Origin: a virus
Virus record (IMG/VR): IMGVR_UViG_3300032325_000055
Span: 1-24,217 of that record
Reading direction: 5' to 3' (one strand)
Length of the DNA stretch: 24,217 nucleotides
Shown: in pieces, positions 15,347 to 22,739 of the stretch
Numbering within the stretch: position 1 is the stretch's first letter
Layout: the number at the start of each line of letters is the position of its first letter
Position numbers and translations under genes: made by a program
Notes under the pieces: model-generated
The model's input: only the letters and a program-made list of their open reading frames with translations
The model's database searches: none
Told to the model about the DNA's origin: nothing

Positions 15347-16354
15347 ATGAGTCTATGGGGAAATAAAGATAGCAAAACAGCTACTGGTACAGTTAGCATC
15401 GCTAATACTGGTGTAGTAACTGGTTCAAGTACTCTGTTTACTACAGAAGCAAAAGTCGGCAACACCATCCGTGCAGCTGGTGTTGATTATCAAATCGTAT
15501 CTATTACAAGCAACACAGTTGCAAAAGTAGTAATGGGTGCAAACAATGGTCGTGGCTTGGTCACTACTTGTTCTGCTGAAACATATACGTTGTCTGAAAA
15601 GCCATCATCAATTGCTCAAGAGTCTGCTGACTCTGGTGTTGGTGTTCATGGTAACTCAGGTAGAGTATTCGGTGTTGATGGTGGTGAAGAATCAGCTGGT
15701 GGTGACAATGTTACTAACGTGGCAGTTGCTGGTGGTGGTGCTCGTTATCTAGAAGTTCCAGCAGTTACATTCTCTGGTGGTGCAGGATCTTCTGCTGCAG
15801 CTACTGCATCTATCGCAGGTGGCGCAGTTTCAGCAATCACTGTAACAAACGTAGGTTCTGCTTATACTTCAGTACCAACTGTTGTTGTTGCCAAACCTCG
15901 TCGTACTATTCCTACTTCTGGTATCACAACAGGTACTGATACTATCGCTTATACTGCACATGGTCTAAATGCTGGTGATGTGCTTGTATATAACAATGGT
16001 GGTGGTACTTCTGCTACTGGTTTAACTTCTGGAACTACATACTATGTTATCGCTTCTGGTTTAACTGTAGACGCATTCAAAGTTTCTGCCACTGATGGCG
16101 GTACAACTGTTGATATTACTGGTACTGGTAATAATGCACAATTCTTTGAAATTTTTGCTGTAGTAAATCAAGCAACTGCTGTAGCATCACTTGGTTCTGG
16201 TGCTGGCGGTACTCTTTTGTCCCATGCTGGTTGGGTACGTCGTACTGTTGGTACTGGTGGTCGTGCTGGTCGTGTTCAGCAAGAAGTATTGGTAGCCATG
16301 GGTTCAATCACTGGCGATCAGGCTGACGATATTCAGTATCCAGACGCTGCATAA
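15347..16354 (+). CDS. Structural (head decoration or fibre-like) protein
   Basis: A 335-residue Gly/Ser/Thr/Ala/Val-rich beta protein with AAGGAG just upstream. It opens MSLWGNKDSKTATGTV and ends with HAGWVRRTVGTGGRAGRVQ...VAMGSI, features I recall from structural proteins of marine T4-like phages. Inside are two related beta repeats (YLEVPAVTFSGG and AYTSVPTVVVA, about residues 134-184) and a segment TIAYTAHGLNAGDVLVYNNGG of fibre-type. There are no cysteine clusters or catalytic motifs. It closes the virion transcription unit, being followed by a hairpin. Exact location in the particle is unknown. Confidence 0.65.
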   Translation: MSLWGNKDSKTATGTVSIANTGVVTGSSTLFTTEAKVGNTIRAAGVDYQIVSITSNTVAKVVMGANNGRGLVTTCSAETYTLSEKPSSIAQESADSGVGVHGNSGRVFGVDGGEESAGGDNVTNVAVAGGGARYLEVPAVTFSGGAGSSAAATASIAGGAVSAITVTNVGSAYTSVPTVVVAKPRRTIPTSGITTGTDTIAYTAHGLNAGDVLVYNNGGGTSATGLTSGTTYYVIASGLTVDAFKVSATDGGTTVDITGTGNNAQFFEIFAVVNQATAVASLGSGAGGTLLSHAGWVRRTVGTGGRAGRVQQEVLVAMGSITGDQADDIQYPDAA

Positions 16355-16359
16355 ATAAT
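16351..16359 (+). promoter_or_regulatory. Possible T4-style late promoter (ATAAATAAT)
   Basis: ATAAATAAT overlaps the stop codon of the previous gene; this is the closest match here to the T4 late consensus TATAAATA (seven of eight). It lies 75 bases before the next start, but the hairpin at 16375 sits between them, which weakens the case. Confidence 0.35.
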
Positions 16360-16374
16360 TATACCTAGAGATGA

Positions 16375-16404
16375 GGTAGGGTTGTAACAAACTCTACCAT
16401 TTTC
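16375..16404 (+). terminator. Hairpin terminator candidate after the structural gene
   Basis: GGTAGGGTT (16375-16383), a 6-base loop, AACTCTACC (16390-16398) with one G-U pair, then ATTTTCC. The stem resembles the hairpin at 6501-6525 (shared GTAGGGTT). The T-run is short. Confidence 0.5.
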
Positions 16405-16426
16405 CAAATTAAGAATAGGAGCTAAA

Positions 16427-17026
16427 ATGGCTGACCAAAAAATCTCGGAGTTAACCTCCGCAGCGACTGCAGCAAGTGCAGATCTTTTACACATCGTTCA
16501 GGGTGGTAGCAATAAGAAATTAACTATTGCAAACTTCCTTGCCAACTTAAATTCCCCAGTTGTATTCAATCAGGCACAGAATGATGTCGATACACGTATT
16601 GCTGGTGACACTGATGCATACCTAATCATGGCTGATGCATCAAGTGACAGAGTTGGTATCGGTGCACAAACTCCCTCAGAGAAATTAGAAGTTGCTGGCA
16701 ACCTCGCAATCAGCGGTGGCTTTCTACGTATGTCTCAAGCACCACAATCAATTAGTGGTAATGGTGCACTAATTGCAAACGTAACTTCTGCTATCACAAA
16801 CATCACAACAACTGGATCTGCAACGATCTCTCTTGCTGATGGTGTTCAGGGGCAAATCAAACACTTTGTCATGATCACTGATGCTGGTGATGCGGTACTT
16901 ACTCCATTGAATCGTCTTGGCTTTAGCCAGATTACTTTCAATGATGTTGGTGACACAGTTACATTGATGTTCACTAATAACAAATGGGCAGTTATGTCCT
17001 TCTATGGTGCTGTAGTTTCAGGCTAA
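16427..17026 (+). CDS. Tail-fibre-type structural protein
   Basis: A 199-residue protein with AGGAG 6 bases before the ATG. The N-terminal KISELTSA...SADLLHIVQGG is the adaptor-like segment common at the start of phage fibre proteins. The middle has VDTRIAGDTDAYLIMADAS and DRVGIGAQTPSEKLEVAGNL, a motif of fibre shafts and intramolecular-chaperone-containing tails, here without the long C-terminal chaperone. Residues 125-199 form a beta-rich end (FVMITDAGDAVLTPLN). It is the last virion-type gene before the small conserved pair. Fibre or decoration is inferred from composition and motifs. Confidence 0.65.
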   Translation: MADQKISELTSAATAASADLLHIVQGGSNKKLTIANFLANLNSPVVFNQAQNDVDTRIAGDTDAYLIMADASSDRVGIGAQTPSEKLEVAGNLAISGGFLRMSQAPQSISGNGALIANVTSAITNITTTGSATISLADGVQGQIKHFVMITDAGDAVLTPLNRLGFSQITFNDVGDTVTLMFTNNKWAVMSFYGAVVSG

Positions 17027-17043
17027 TTTAACATACTCTCGTA

Positions 17044-17421
17044 ATGATTGAAAAATTGAATAATGATAACTTTTTAAGATTTGCAATGCATAACTATGAC
17101 AATCCACAATGTCATAGCCTAGATGAATTCGAAGAAGACTTAAAGAAGTTTTTGTATCTTAAGAAATTATTTTCAAGATACAGGGTCTCTCAAGAATTAC
17201 GTGAGAGACTTATTCTGAACCACATTATTGTACTGTATAATCTATTCGGTGAGCATGCAACAAGAATGTTGTTCCATAAGATAGATGAACAGGACTGGAA
17301 TGCGTTAATAACCTTTTTGGTGTTCCTTGAAAGGATGCCAGAAAGTATAGACGAGTTTGGTATAGTGACTGCTAACATGTCACTAGACGAAACGATTATA
17401 AAGTCGCTTAGGAAAATTTAA
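17044..17421 (+). CDS. Conserved T4-like phage protein of unknown function
   Basis: A 125-residue predominantly helical protein. Segments HNYDNPQCHSLDEFEEDLKKF and LRERLILNHIIVLYNLFGEHATRMLF are familiar from many aquatic T4-like phages (recalled as a DUF family) with no assigned role. It has no signal peptide or membrane segment. It follows the fibre gene after 17 bases without a clear Shine-Dalgarno, and its stop overlaps the next start by one base (TAATG), so the two proteins are probably produced together. A structural or assembly role is possible. Confidence 0.7.
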   Translation: MIEKLNNDNFLRFAMHNYDNPQCHSLDEFEEDLKKFLYLKKLFSRYRVSQELRERLILNHIIVLYNLFGEHATRMLFHKIDEQDWNALITFLVFLERMPESIDEFGIVTANMSLDETIIKSLRKI

Positions 17422-18173
17422 TGTCAAGAATTGTAGACAATCTGATTGCATATAGAATCTTATCGATGTTGGTAACTCCATTCGATAAGACACCTGCATA
17501 CAGATTGGGAATCATCGATGAGAAGGGCAAGATCCTTCGTAAGATGGCAGAGCTAAGAACTGACGAAGAACGTACTGCGTACACATACCTTCATCGTCTA
17601 GTTTTTAACCTCAAGCGCATTCTCATTAAACTTCCTGGTGGCGATTCTAAACTTAAGAATGTCGTTGCAGCATTCTTTTTGATTAAAGAATGCTACGAGA
17701 AAAATGATACAACAGCTTTGCTTGAAGAAAAATACATGGCAATTCTAGAAAAGCTGGAAGAACAAAACATTACATTGGTTGAAGAAGAACTAATGATTGA
17801 GGAATTTATGTTCCTTAATGAAGAAGGTGAAGGTCCAGCCAACGTAACTGGTGCCAATGTTAGCACTAACATACCAGTGGCAAGAATGAAGAGTGGTCGT
17901 CGTTACGCAGCATTTGTTGTTAATGATGAGATCTTCAAGAGATTTAAAAAAGGTAAGAAGAAATTCTCTCAATGGAAAGAATATCTTAACTTAGAGGACG
18001 AAGGCGAGCAGTTAATCTACAAGTACGCTATTAAGAATCCAAAGGGAATTTTAATTCTCAAGAATGGTGCGAATCAAAAAGCAATTCGTTTCAACCGTAA
18101 TGGTGGTGGCAAGTGGAATAAAGTTCAACGCAATCGAAAGCCAACTACTGAAATGCAAATAGAGGATGTTTAA
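17421..18173 (+). CDS. Conserved T4-like phage protein, possibly assembly-related
   Basis: A 250-residue protein. The N-terminal ~85 residues (IVDNLIAYRILSMLVTPF, AYTYLHRLVFNLKRILIKLPGG) form a conserved helical block that I recall in many T4-like phages. The middle is acidic (EEELMIEEFMFLNEEGEG), and the C-terminal third is basic (FKRFKKGKKKFSQW, and RFNRNGGGKWNKVQRNRK). This acidic-then-basic layout suits a scaffold or nucleic-acid-contacting virion protein, but no known domain is evident. It overlaps the upstream gene by one base and is immediately followed by the spanin start (TAAATG). Confidence 0.65.
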   Translation: MSRIVDNLIAYRILSMLVTPFDKTPAYRLGIIDEKGKILRKMAELRTDEERTAYTYLHRLVFNLKRILIKLPGGDSKLKNVVAAFFLIKECYEKNDTTALLEEKYMAILEKLEEQNITLVEEELMIEEFMFLNEEGEGPANVTGANVSTNIPVARMKSGRRYAAFVVNDEIFKRFKKGKKKFSQWKEYLNLEDEGEQLIYKYAIKNPKGILILKNGANQKAIRFNRNGGGKWNKVQRNRKPTTEMQIEDV

Positions 18174-18767
18174 ATGTGGGTTCTTGATTGGCTTCCGTTT
18201 TGGGTTTTTCATCTAGTAGTGCTTGCGGGATTTGCAGGTCTTGCAGCATCGCTAGTTCTTAAATTTATACCATTTATATCGTTATACCGACTTCCTATTC
18301 AGGTAGCATCAATCGCAGTATTGGTGTTTGGTGTGTATATGGAAGGTGGCATCTCAAATCAAGAGAAGTGGGAAGCTAAAGTTGCTGAAGTCAAACTCGA
18401 GATGGCAAAAAAAGAAACTGCTTCGGCAGAAGTTACAACAAAGGTCGTAACTAAATATATCAATAAAGTGCAAATTGTTAAGGAGAAGGGTGATGAAATC
18501 ATTAAACAAGTACCAGTATACATTTCAAAAGATGCTGATGCTAAGTGTGATGTGCCTACTGGTTTCGTCGTGCTCCACGACAGTGCCAGTCGCAATGAAG
18601 TTCCCGACCCCACCAGAAAAGTTGATGGAAGCACCTCCGAAGTTAAAATCTCTGGAGTTGCCGAAACAGTCATCGATAACTACACCACTTATTACCAAGT
18701 AGCGGAGCAACTTAGATCCCTGCAAGAGTGGATCAAAGAACAGCAGAAGATATACGGGAGTAAGTAA
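18174..18767 (+). CDS. Inner-membrane spanin (Rz-like)
   Basis: A 197-residue protein. Two N-terminal hydrophobic helices (about 10-30 and 41-58) are followed by a long periplasmic, partly coiled-coil region (WEAKVAEVKLEMAKKE; KYINKVQIVKEKGDEIIKQV) and a C-terminal helix VAEQLRSLQEWIKEQQK. This is the layout of Rz/i-spanins, which join the inner membrane to an outer-membrane lipoprotein and fuse the membranes in the last step of lysis. The diagnostic feature is a lipoprotein o-spanin encoded in its +1 frame (18493-18702). It begins on the base after the previous stop and shares TAATG with the next gene. No endolysin is present in the window. Confidence 0.85.
   Translation: MWVLDWLPFWVFHLVVLAGFAGLAASLVLKFIPFISLYRLPIQVASIAVLVFGVYMEGGISNQEKWEAKVAEVKLEMAKKETASAEVTTKVVTKYINKVQIVKEKGDEIIKQVPVYISKDADAKCDVPTGFVVLHDSASRNEVPDPTRKVDGSTSEVKISGVAETVIDNYTTYYQVAEQLRSLQEWIKEQQKIYGSK
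18493..18702 (+). CDS. Outer-membrane lipoprotein spanin (Rz1-like), embedded in the Rz frame
   Basis: A 69-residue protein fully inside the i-spanin gene in the +1 frame. AGGAG at 18481-18485 sits 7 bases before ATG 18493, an excellent ribosome site within coding sequence. It has a basic N terminus, a hydrophobic signal (MLMLSVMCLLVSS) and a lipobox VSSC with lipidated Cys27, leaving a 43-residue mature lipoprotein. The Pro-rich segment KFPTPPEKLMEAPP is typical of o-spanins. It would form the trans-periplasmic spanin with the host gene's product. This nested arrangement is well known for lambda Rz/Rz1. Confidence 0.85.
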   Translation: MKSLNKYQYTFQKMLMLSVMCLLVSSCSTTVPVAMKFPTPPEKLMEAPPKLKSLELPKQSSITTPLITK

Positions 18768-19093
18768 TGTTAGATGCAGAAAGAGTGGCTAGATTGGAAG
18801 CACAGGTAGAAGGCATTAAGGAAGATGTTGCTGCTGTGAAACAAGACATCAAAGAACTTCATTCTCGCATTACTACTGGTAATCGTGAGATTATGGACAA
18901 ACTCGATGAAAAGATCGATGAACTCGCACAATCTGATAAACAACAACATGAAACTATGAATAAAACCATGACAGAAATCAGGAATCGTGTAGACATTTTA
19001 GAAAAGTGGCGATTTATGATTGTCGGTGGATCCATAGTCTTAGGCTACATGGTTGGTAACATGGGAATCTTTAGTAAGATATTCGGTGGGTAA
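18767..19093 (+). CDS. Coiled-coil membrane protein, holin-like candidate
   Basis: A 108-residue protein. Residues 1-80 are a continuous charged heptad-like helix (VARLEAQVEGIKEDVAAVKQDI), and residues 83-104 are a single membrane helix (FMIVGGSIVLGYMVGNMGIF). This resembles XhlA-type phage membrane proteins found beside holins and lysins. It overlaps the i-spanin stop by one base and has GGGAG upstream, so it is part of the lysis module. A lysis role is inferred from position and topology; it could also be a membrane anchor for another process. It ends just before a terminator. Confidence 0.6.
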   Translation: MLDAERVARLEAQVEGIKEDVAAVKQDIKELHSRITTGNREIMDKLDEKIDELAQSDKQQHETMNKTMTEIRNRVDILEKWRFMIVGGSIVLGYMVGNMGIFSKIFGG

Positions 19094-19133
19094 TCATCCT
19101 TGACACCGTAACTCTACACTAAGTCAACATTGG

Positions 19134-19169
19134 AAGCAAGTTTGTAAAAGAACTTGCTTTTTTCTTTTA
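19134..19169 (+). terminator. Rho-independent terminator closing the lysis operon
   Basis: AAGCAAGTT (19134-19142), an 8-base loop, AACTTGCTT (19151-19159), running into a T-rich tail TTTTTTCTTTT (19158-19168). This is a perfect 9-bp stem. Its right arm also supplies the -35 of the next promoter. Confidence 0.85.
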
Positions 19170-19182
19170 GTTAGTGTATAAT
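19154..19182 (+). promoter_or_regulatory. Sigma70-like promoter for the primase operon
   Basis: TTGCTT (19154-19159), 17 bases, TATAAT (19177-19182). Expected start near 19189, giving a ~25-base leader with GGGA 7 bases before the primase ATG. It overlaps the preceding terminator, the usual compact phage arrangement. Confidence 0.75.
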
Positions 19183-19213
19183 TGACATGTGACCTTTACT
19201 CTGGGATTTTATT

Positions 19214-20242
19214 ATGTTATTTGTTGATGTTAAATTTGCATCGATGCTTGGTCCACACCTTCGAAATTTCAAACAGAAGAAGGACTACCTGTGGAACTAC
19301 AGTTGCCCTATTTGCGGTGACAGTTCCAAAAACAAACTTAAAGCACGTGGCTTTATCTATAAGGTAAAGTCTGATCTGTTCGTTAAGTGTCACAATTGCG
19401 GATATGGCACGAACATTGGAAACTTTATCAAGTTTGTCAATTCAAACCTTTATGATGAGTACGTATTGGAACGCTACAAGAGTGGCGCAACACGTTACAA
19501 TGATCACAAAGATATCAATGAAGTTGATACTCGTTTTGCCGATACCAAACCAGTCTTTTTACTAGAAGATGATTCGCTAAAAGGTGTAACACGTTTGGAC
19601 AAACTAAAGGAAACTCATCCTGCAGTTAAGTATGCAATCAAACGACAGATCCCAAGAGACATGTGGCACTTACTTTATTTTTGCGCAAAGTTTAAAAAGT
19701 GGACAAATAGCGTAGTTTATAAATTTAGTAAGGAAGATGATGATCATCCACGCATGATCTTTCCATTCTTTAATACAGCAGGTAAGATGTATGCGTTTTC
19801 GGGTAGAGCATTCGGTGCTGAAGAACCAAAGTATTATACAGTAAAACTTGACGAAAATGCTGAAAAGGTGTATGGTTTAGACAGAATTGACTACGGAAAA
19901 CATGTGTATGTAGTTGAGGGTCAGGTTGACTCACTATTCCTTCCTAATTGCATTGCAGTTGCTGGCGCATCGTTCGATCTACCAACCATACAAAAGATCA
20001 AAACTAATTGCACAATTATTATGGATAATGAGCCACGCAACAAAGATATTGTGAAGCAACTTGCTAAGTATATTGAAGAAGGGTATAATGTCTGTATGTT
20101 CCCTGATACCATTCAGGAAAAAGACATTAACGAGATGGTGCTTGCAGGTCGTACAATCGACCAAGTTTTAGAAATCATAAATACAAACTCCTTCCAAGGA
20201 ATGGAAGCGCAGTTGAAGTTTATCAATTGGAGAAAATGTTGA
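19214..20242 (+). CDS. DNA primase (T4 gp61-like)
   Basis: A 342-residue primase that makes RNA primers for lagging-strand synthesis with the replicative helicase. It has an N-terminal zinc ribbon with C31-C34 (CPICGD) and C59-C62 (CHNCG). A Toprim core follows with EGQVDS (E235, D239) and the metal-binding IIMDNEPRN (D271). Length equals that of T4 gp61. It is the first gene after a terminator-promoter pair, so it starts an early or middle operon running on through thyX and nrdA. ATG 19214 is chosen for the GGGA upstream and because translation from it gives the full zinc domain. Its end overlaps thyX by 7 bases. Confidence 0.9.
   Translation: MLFVDVKFASMLGPHLRNFKQKKDYLWNYSCPICGDSSKNKLKARGFIYKVKSDLFVKCHNCGYGTNIGNFIKFVNSNLYDEYVLERYKSGATRYNDHKDINEVDTRFADTKPVFLLEDDSLKGVTRLDKLKETHPAVKYAIKRQIPRDMWHLLYFCAKFKKWTNSVVYKFSKEDDDHPRMIFPFFNTAGKMYAFSGRAFGAEEPKYYTVKLDENAEKVYGLDRIDYGKHVYVVEGQVDSLFLPNCIAVAGASFDLPTIQKIKTNCTIIMDNEPRNKDIVKQLAKYIEEGYNVCMFPDTIQEKDINEMVLAGRTIDQVLEIINTNSFQGMEAQLKFINWRKC
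20061..20089 (+). promoter_or_regulatory. Weak sigma70-like promoter inside primase
   Basis: TTGCTA (20061-20066), 17 bases, TATAAT (20084-20089), about 150 bases before thyX. The -35 matches only four of six positions and the site is intragenic. Confidence 0.3.
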
Positions 20243-20907
20243 AAGTAAGATTAGTAAGTTATAGCAAAGCCTCCAGTGAACTAGAAAATGATGGGTTGTC
20301 GGACGTTCAAGAACTAATTGGTTATTGCGCTAGAGTGAGCAACCCAAGCAATCAACTCAACACAGAGACATCAGAGAAGTTAATTCGATACCTGATCAAG
20401 CACCAACACTGGTCTCCACTAGAGATGGTAAGTGCATGCTTAGAAATCGAAACTACACGTGACATCGCAAGACAGATATTACGACATCGCTCTTTTTCGT
20501 TTCAAGAATTCAGCCAAAGATACGCAGATCCAACAAAAGACTTATCATTTGTTCTTAGAGAAGCACGACTTCAAGATACAAAGAATCGTCAAAATAGTGT
20601 TGAGAATACTAATCTTGCGTTGGCAGCATTCTGGGAAGAAAGACAGATGCGTGTTATCAGAGAAGCTGAGGAGGCATATAACTGGGCTATTCAAAATGGT
20701 ATTGCCAAAGAACAAGCAAGAGCAGTGCTACCAGAAGGTCTAACAGTATCTCGTCTTTATATGAATGGTACATTACGTAGCTGGGTTCATTTTATCGAAC
20801 TCCGATCTGCGAATGGTACACAAAAAGAACATCAACTAATAGCAATTGAATGCGCCCGAGTCATAGCGGAAATATTCCCCATGGCCAGCGAATTCATATC
20901 AGAATAA
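20236..20907 (+). CDS. thyX: Flavin-dependent thymidylate synthase ThyX
   Basis: A protein of 223 residues that converts dUMP to dTMP using methylene-tetrahydrofolate and FAD/NADPH. The family signature RHRxxSxxEFSxRY is complete at 83-96 (RHRSFSFQEFSQRY), and GLTVSRLYMNGTLRSWVHF gives the substrate-binding Arg/Ser region. ATG 20236 overlaps the primase end; GGAG is only 3 bases upstream, so TTG 20239 is a possible alternative start. It belongs to the dNTP-supply operon with nrdA. It makes ordinary dTMP: nothing indicates a hydroxymethylase, so hydroxymethyl bases in this phage, if present, would not come from this enzyme. Confidence 0.93.
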   Translation: MLKVRLVSYSKASSELENDGLSDVQELIGYCARVSNPSNQLNTETSEKLIRYLIKHQHWSPLEMVSACLEIETTRDIARQILRHRSFSFQEFSQRYADPTKDLSFVLREARLQDTKNRQNSVENTNLALAAFWEERQMRVIREAEEAYNWAIQNGIAKEQARAVLPEGLTVSRLYMNGTLRSWVHFIELRSANGTQKEHQLIAIECARVIAEIFPMASEFISE

Positions 20908-20926
20908 CAAAAACGGAAGAAGAAAT

Positions 20927-22738
20927 ATGCAAGACATCGTGCACGGGATTAAGGTTGACTACAGTAGGGATGCACTGTTTGACGAGTTGGGTAAAATTAG
21001 ACTTAAAGAAAGTTACATGAAAGATGATGAGCAAAGCCCACAAGAAAGATTTGCGTTTGTATCAAATATGTTTGGCAGTAATCCAGAGCATGCTCAAAGG
21101 CTTTACGACTATAGTAGTAAACATTGGTTGTCTTATAGCACACCTATTCTTTCATTTGGGCGCAGTAAGCGTGGCATGCCTATCTCATGTTTTCTTAACT
21201 TTATTGAAGACACTGCGGAAGGGTTAGTTAATAACTTTAGCGAAACCAGTTGGTTGTCTATGATGGGTGGTGGTGTTGGTATTGGTTTTGGTATTCGTTC
21301 AGCAAGCGATAAGTCAACAGGTGTTATGGCTCACTTGAAAACTTACGATGCCAGTTCGCTTGCTTACAAGCAAGGTAGCACACGTCGTGGATCTTATGCT
21401 GCGTATTTGTCTATTGATCATCCTGATATTATTAATTTCTTGGAGATGCGTAAACCAACAGGCGATCAGAACATGCGTTGCTTGAACATGCACCATGGTA
21501 TTAATATTCCAGATCGTTTCATGGAGATTATCGAACAGTCCATGCTTGATCCAGAAATTGATGACAGCTGGGAATTAAAAGATCCACATAGCGGAGAAGT
21601 TCGTGAAGTGGTATCTGCCAGAGAACTTTGGCAAAAGATTATTGAATTGCGTATGATGACTGGTGAACCTTACATTCACTTTATTGATACAAGCAATGAT
21701 AAGATGCCTAAATGGTTAAAGGACAAAGGATTGAAAATTCATCAATCAAACCTTTGCTCTGAAATTATTTTACCAACCAACGAAGAACGCACTGCTGTAT
21801 GTTGCTTATCTTCACTAAATCTGGAGTACTATGATGAATGGCGCCAAGATGTTCACTTTCTTCGTGATATCGCTGAAATGCTTGACAATGTTTTGGAGCA
21901 TTTTATTCTTCATGCTCCTACCACCATTGAACGTGCAAGGTATTCTGCCGTACGTGAGCGCAGCATTGGTATCGGTGCTTTGGGTTGGCATGCTTATCTA
22001 CAACGAAACAATATCCCATGGGAATCAGCCATGGCGTCAGGAAGAAACAAACAAATCTTCAAACACATTAGAGAAAGTTTAGATGAAGCGAACAAACAGT
22101 TGGGACTGGAACGAGGTGAAGCACCTGATGCAGTGGGTACTGGGAATCGCTTTAGTCATCTTATGGCTATTGCTCCCAATGCTTCTTCTTCCATTCTTAT
22201 GGGCAACACTAGTCCTAGTATTGAACCTTATCGTGCCAATGCTTATCGCCAAGATACTCTATCGGGTGCTCACTTAAACAAAAACAAATGGCTTGATAAA
22301 GTTATTCAGAATCACTTGTCTAGCGATGGTGGAACAATATCACAAAATGATTACAACGACATTTGGTCTTCCATTATTGCGAATGATGGTTCAGTTCAGC
22401 ACTTGGATTGGATGGGAGACTGGGAGAAAGATGTGTTCAAGACATCTATGGAAATTGACCAGCGTTGGCTCATTCAACATGCTGCCGATCGTCAAGAATA
22501 CATCGACCAAGCGCAATCGTTGAATCTGTTCTTTAGACCAGACACTAACATCAAGTACTTACATGCGGTACACTTTATGGCATGGAAGACAGGATTGAAA
22601 ACCCTGTACTACTGCCGTTCAGAAAAGATCGGTAAAGCAGACAAGGTAGCAAAACGTATCGAGCGTGAAGTGATTAAAGAGATTGATCTTACTGCGCTTG
22701 CTCAAGATGACAATGCATGTATCGCATGTGAAGGATAA
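20927..22738 (+). CDS. nrdA: Ribonucleotide reductase class I, alpha subunit
   Basis: A 603-residue catalytic subunit that reduces ribonucleoside diphosphates to deoxy forms. The active-site residues are present: C88 (GMPISCF) and C292 (AVCCLSS) as the redox pair, the thiyl-radical Cys in NLCSEI (N275, C277, E279), the radical-transfer Tyr pair Y561-Y562, and the C-terminal shuttle cysteines C598 and C601 (CIACEG). It is shorter than E. coli NrdA because the N-terminal ATP-cone is absent; overall activity control by dATP is therefore probably lost, as in other phage enzymes. It has a purine-rich ribosome site (GGAAGAAG). Its partner NrdB starts 1.4 kb downstream, after two unrelated genes. 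Confidence 0.95.
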   Translation: MQDIVHGIKVDYSRDALFDELGKIRLKESYMKDDEQSPQERFAFVSNMFGSNPEHAQRLYDYSSKHWLSYSTPILSFGRSKRGMPISCFLNFIEDTAEGLVNNFSETSWLSMMGGGVGIGFGIRSASDKSTGVMAHLKTYDASSLAYKQGSTRRGSYAAYLSIDHPDIINFLEMRKPTGDQNMRCLNMHHGINIPDRFMEIIEQSMLDPEIDDSWELKDPHSGEVREVVSARELWQKIIELRMMTGEPYIHFIDTSNDKMPKWLKDKGLKIHQSNLCSEIILPTNEERTAVCCLSSLNLEYYDEWRQDVHFLRDIAEMLDNVLEHFILHAPTTIERARYSAVRERSIGIGALGWHAYLQRNNIPWESAMASGRNKQIFKHIRESLDEANKQLGLERGEAPDAVGTGNRFSHLMAIAPNASSSILMGNTSPSIEPYRANAYRQDTLSGAHLNKNKWLDKVIQNHLSSDGGTISQNDYNDIWSSIIANDGSVQHLDWMGDWEKDVFKTSMEIDQRWLIQHAADRQEYIDQAQSLNLFFRPDTNIKYLHAVHFMAWKTGLKTLYYCRSEKIGKADKVAKRIEREVIKEIDLTALAQDDNACIACEG

Positions 22739-22739
22739 T

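Noticed and set aside
6184-17241. Other TATAAT hexamers (6184, 6415, 8197, 14367, 15153, 17236).
   Set aside because: None has a convincing -35 hexamer at 16-18 bases.
19100-19105. TTGACA after the lysis operon.
   Set aside because: It is a perfect -35 hexamer, but there is no -10-like element at the right distance.
19187-19192. ATG-TGA minimal start-stop just after the primase promoter.
   Set aside because: No ribosome site and no sign of a conserved role; the context is explained by the promoter and leader.
20236-20907. A nucleotide hydroxymethylase that would supply hmdUMP for modification.
   Set aside because: The protein has the complete ThyX motif, while known phage hydroxymethylases are ThyA homologues.
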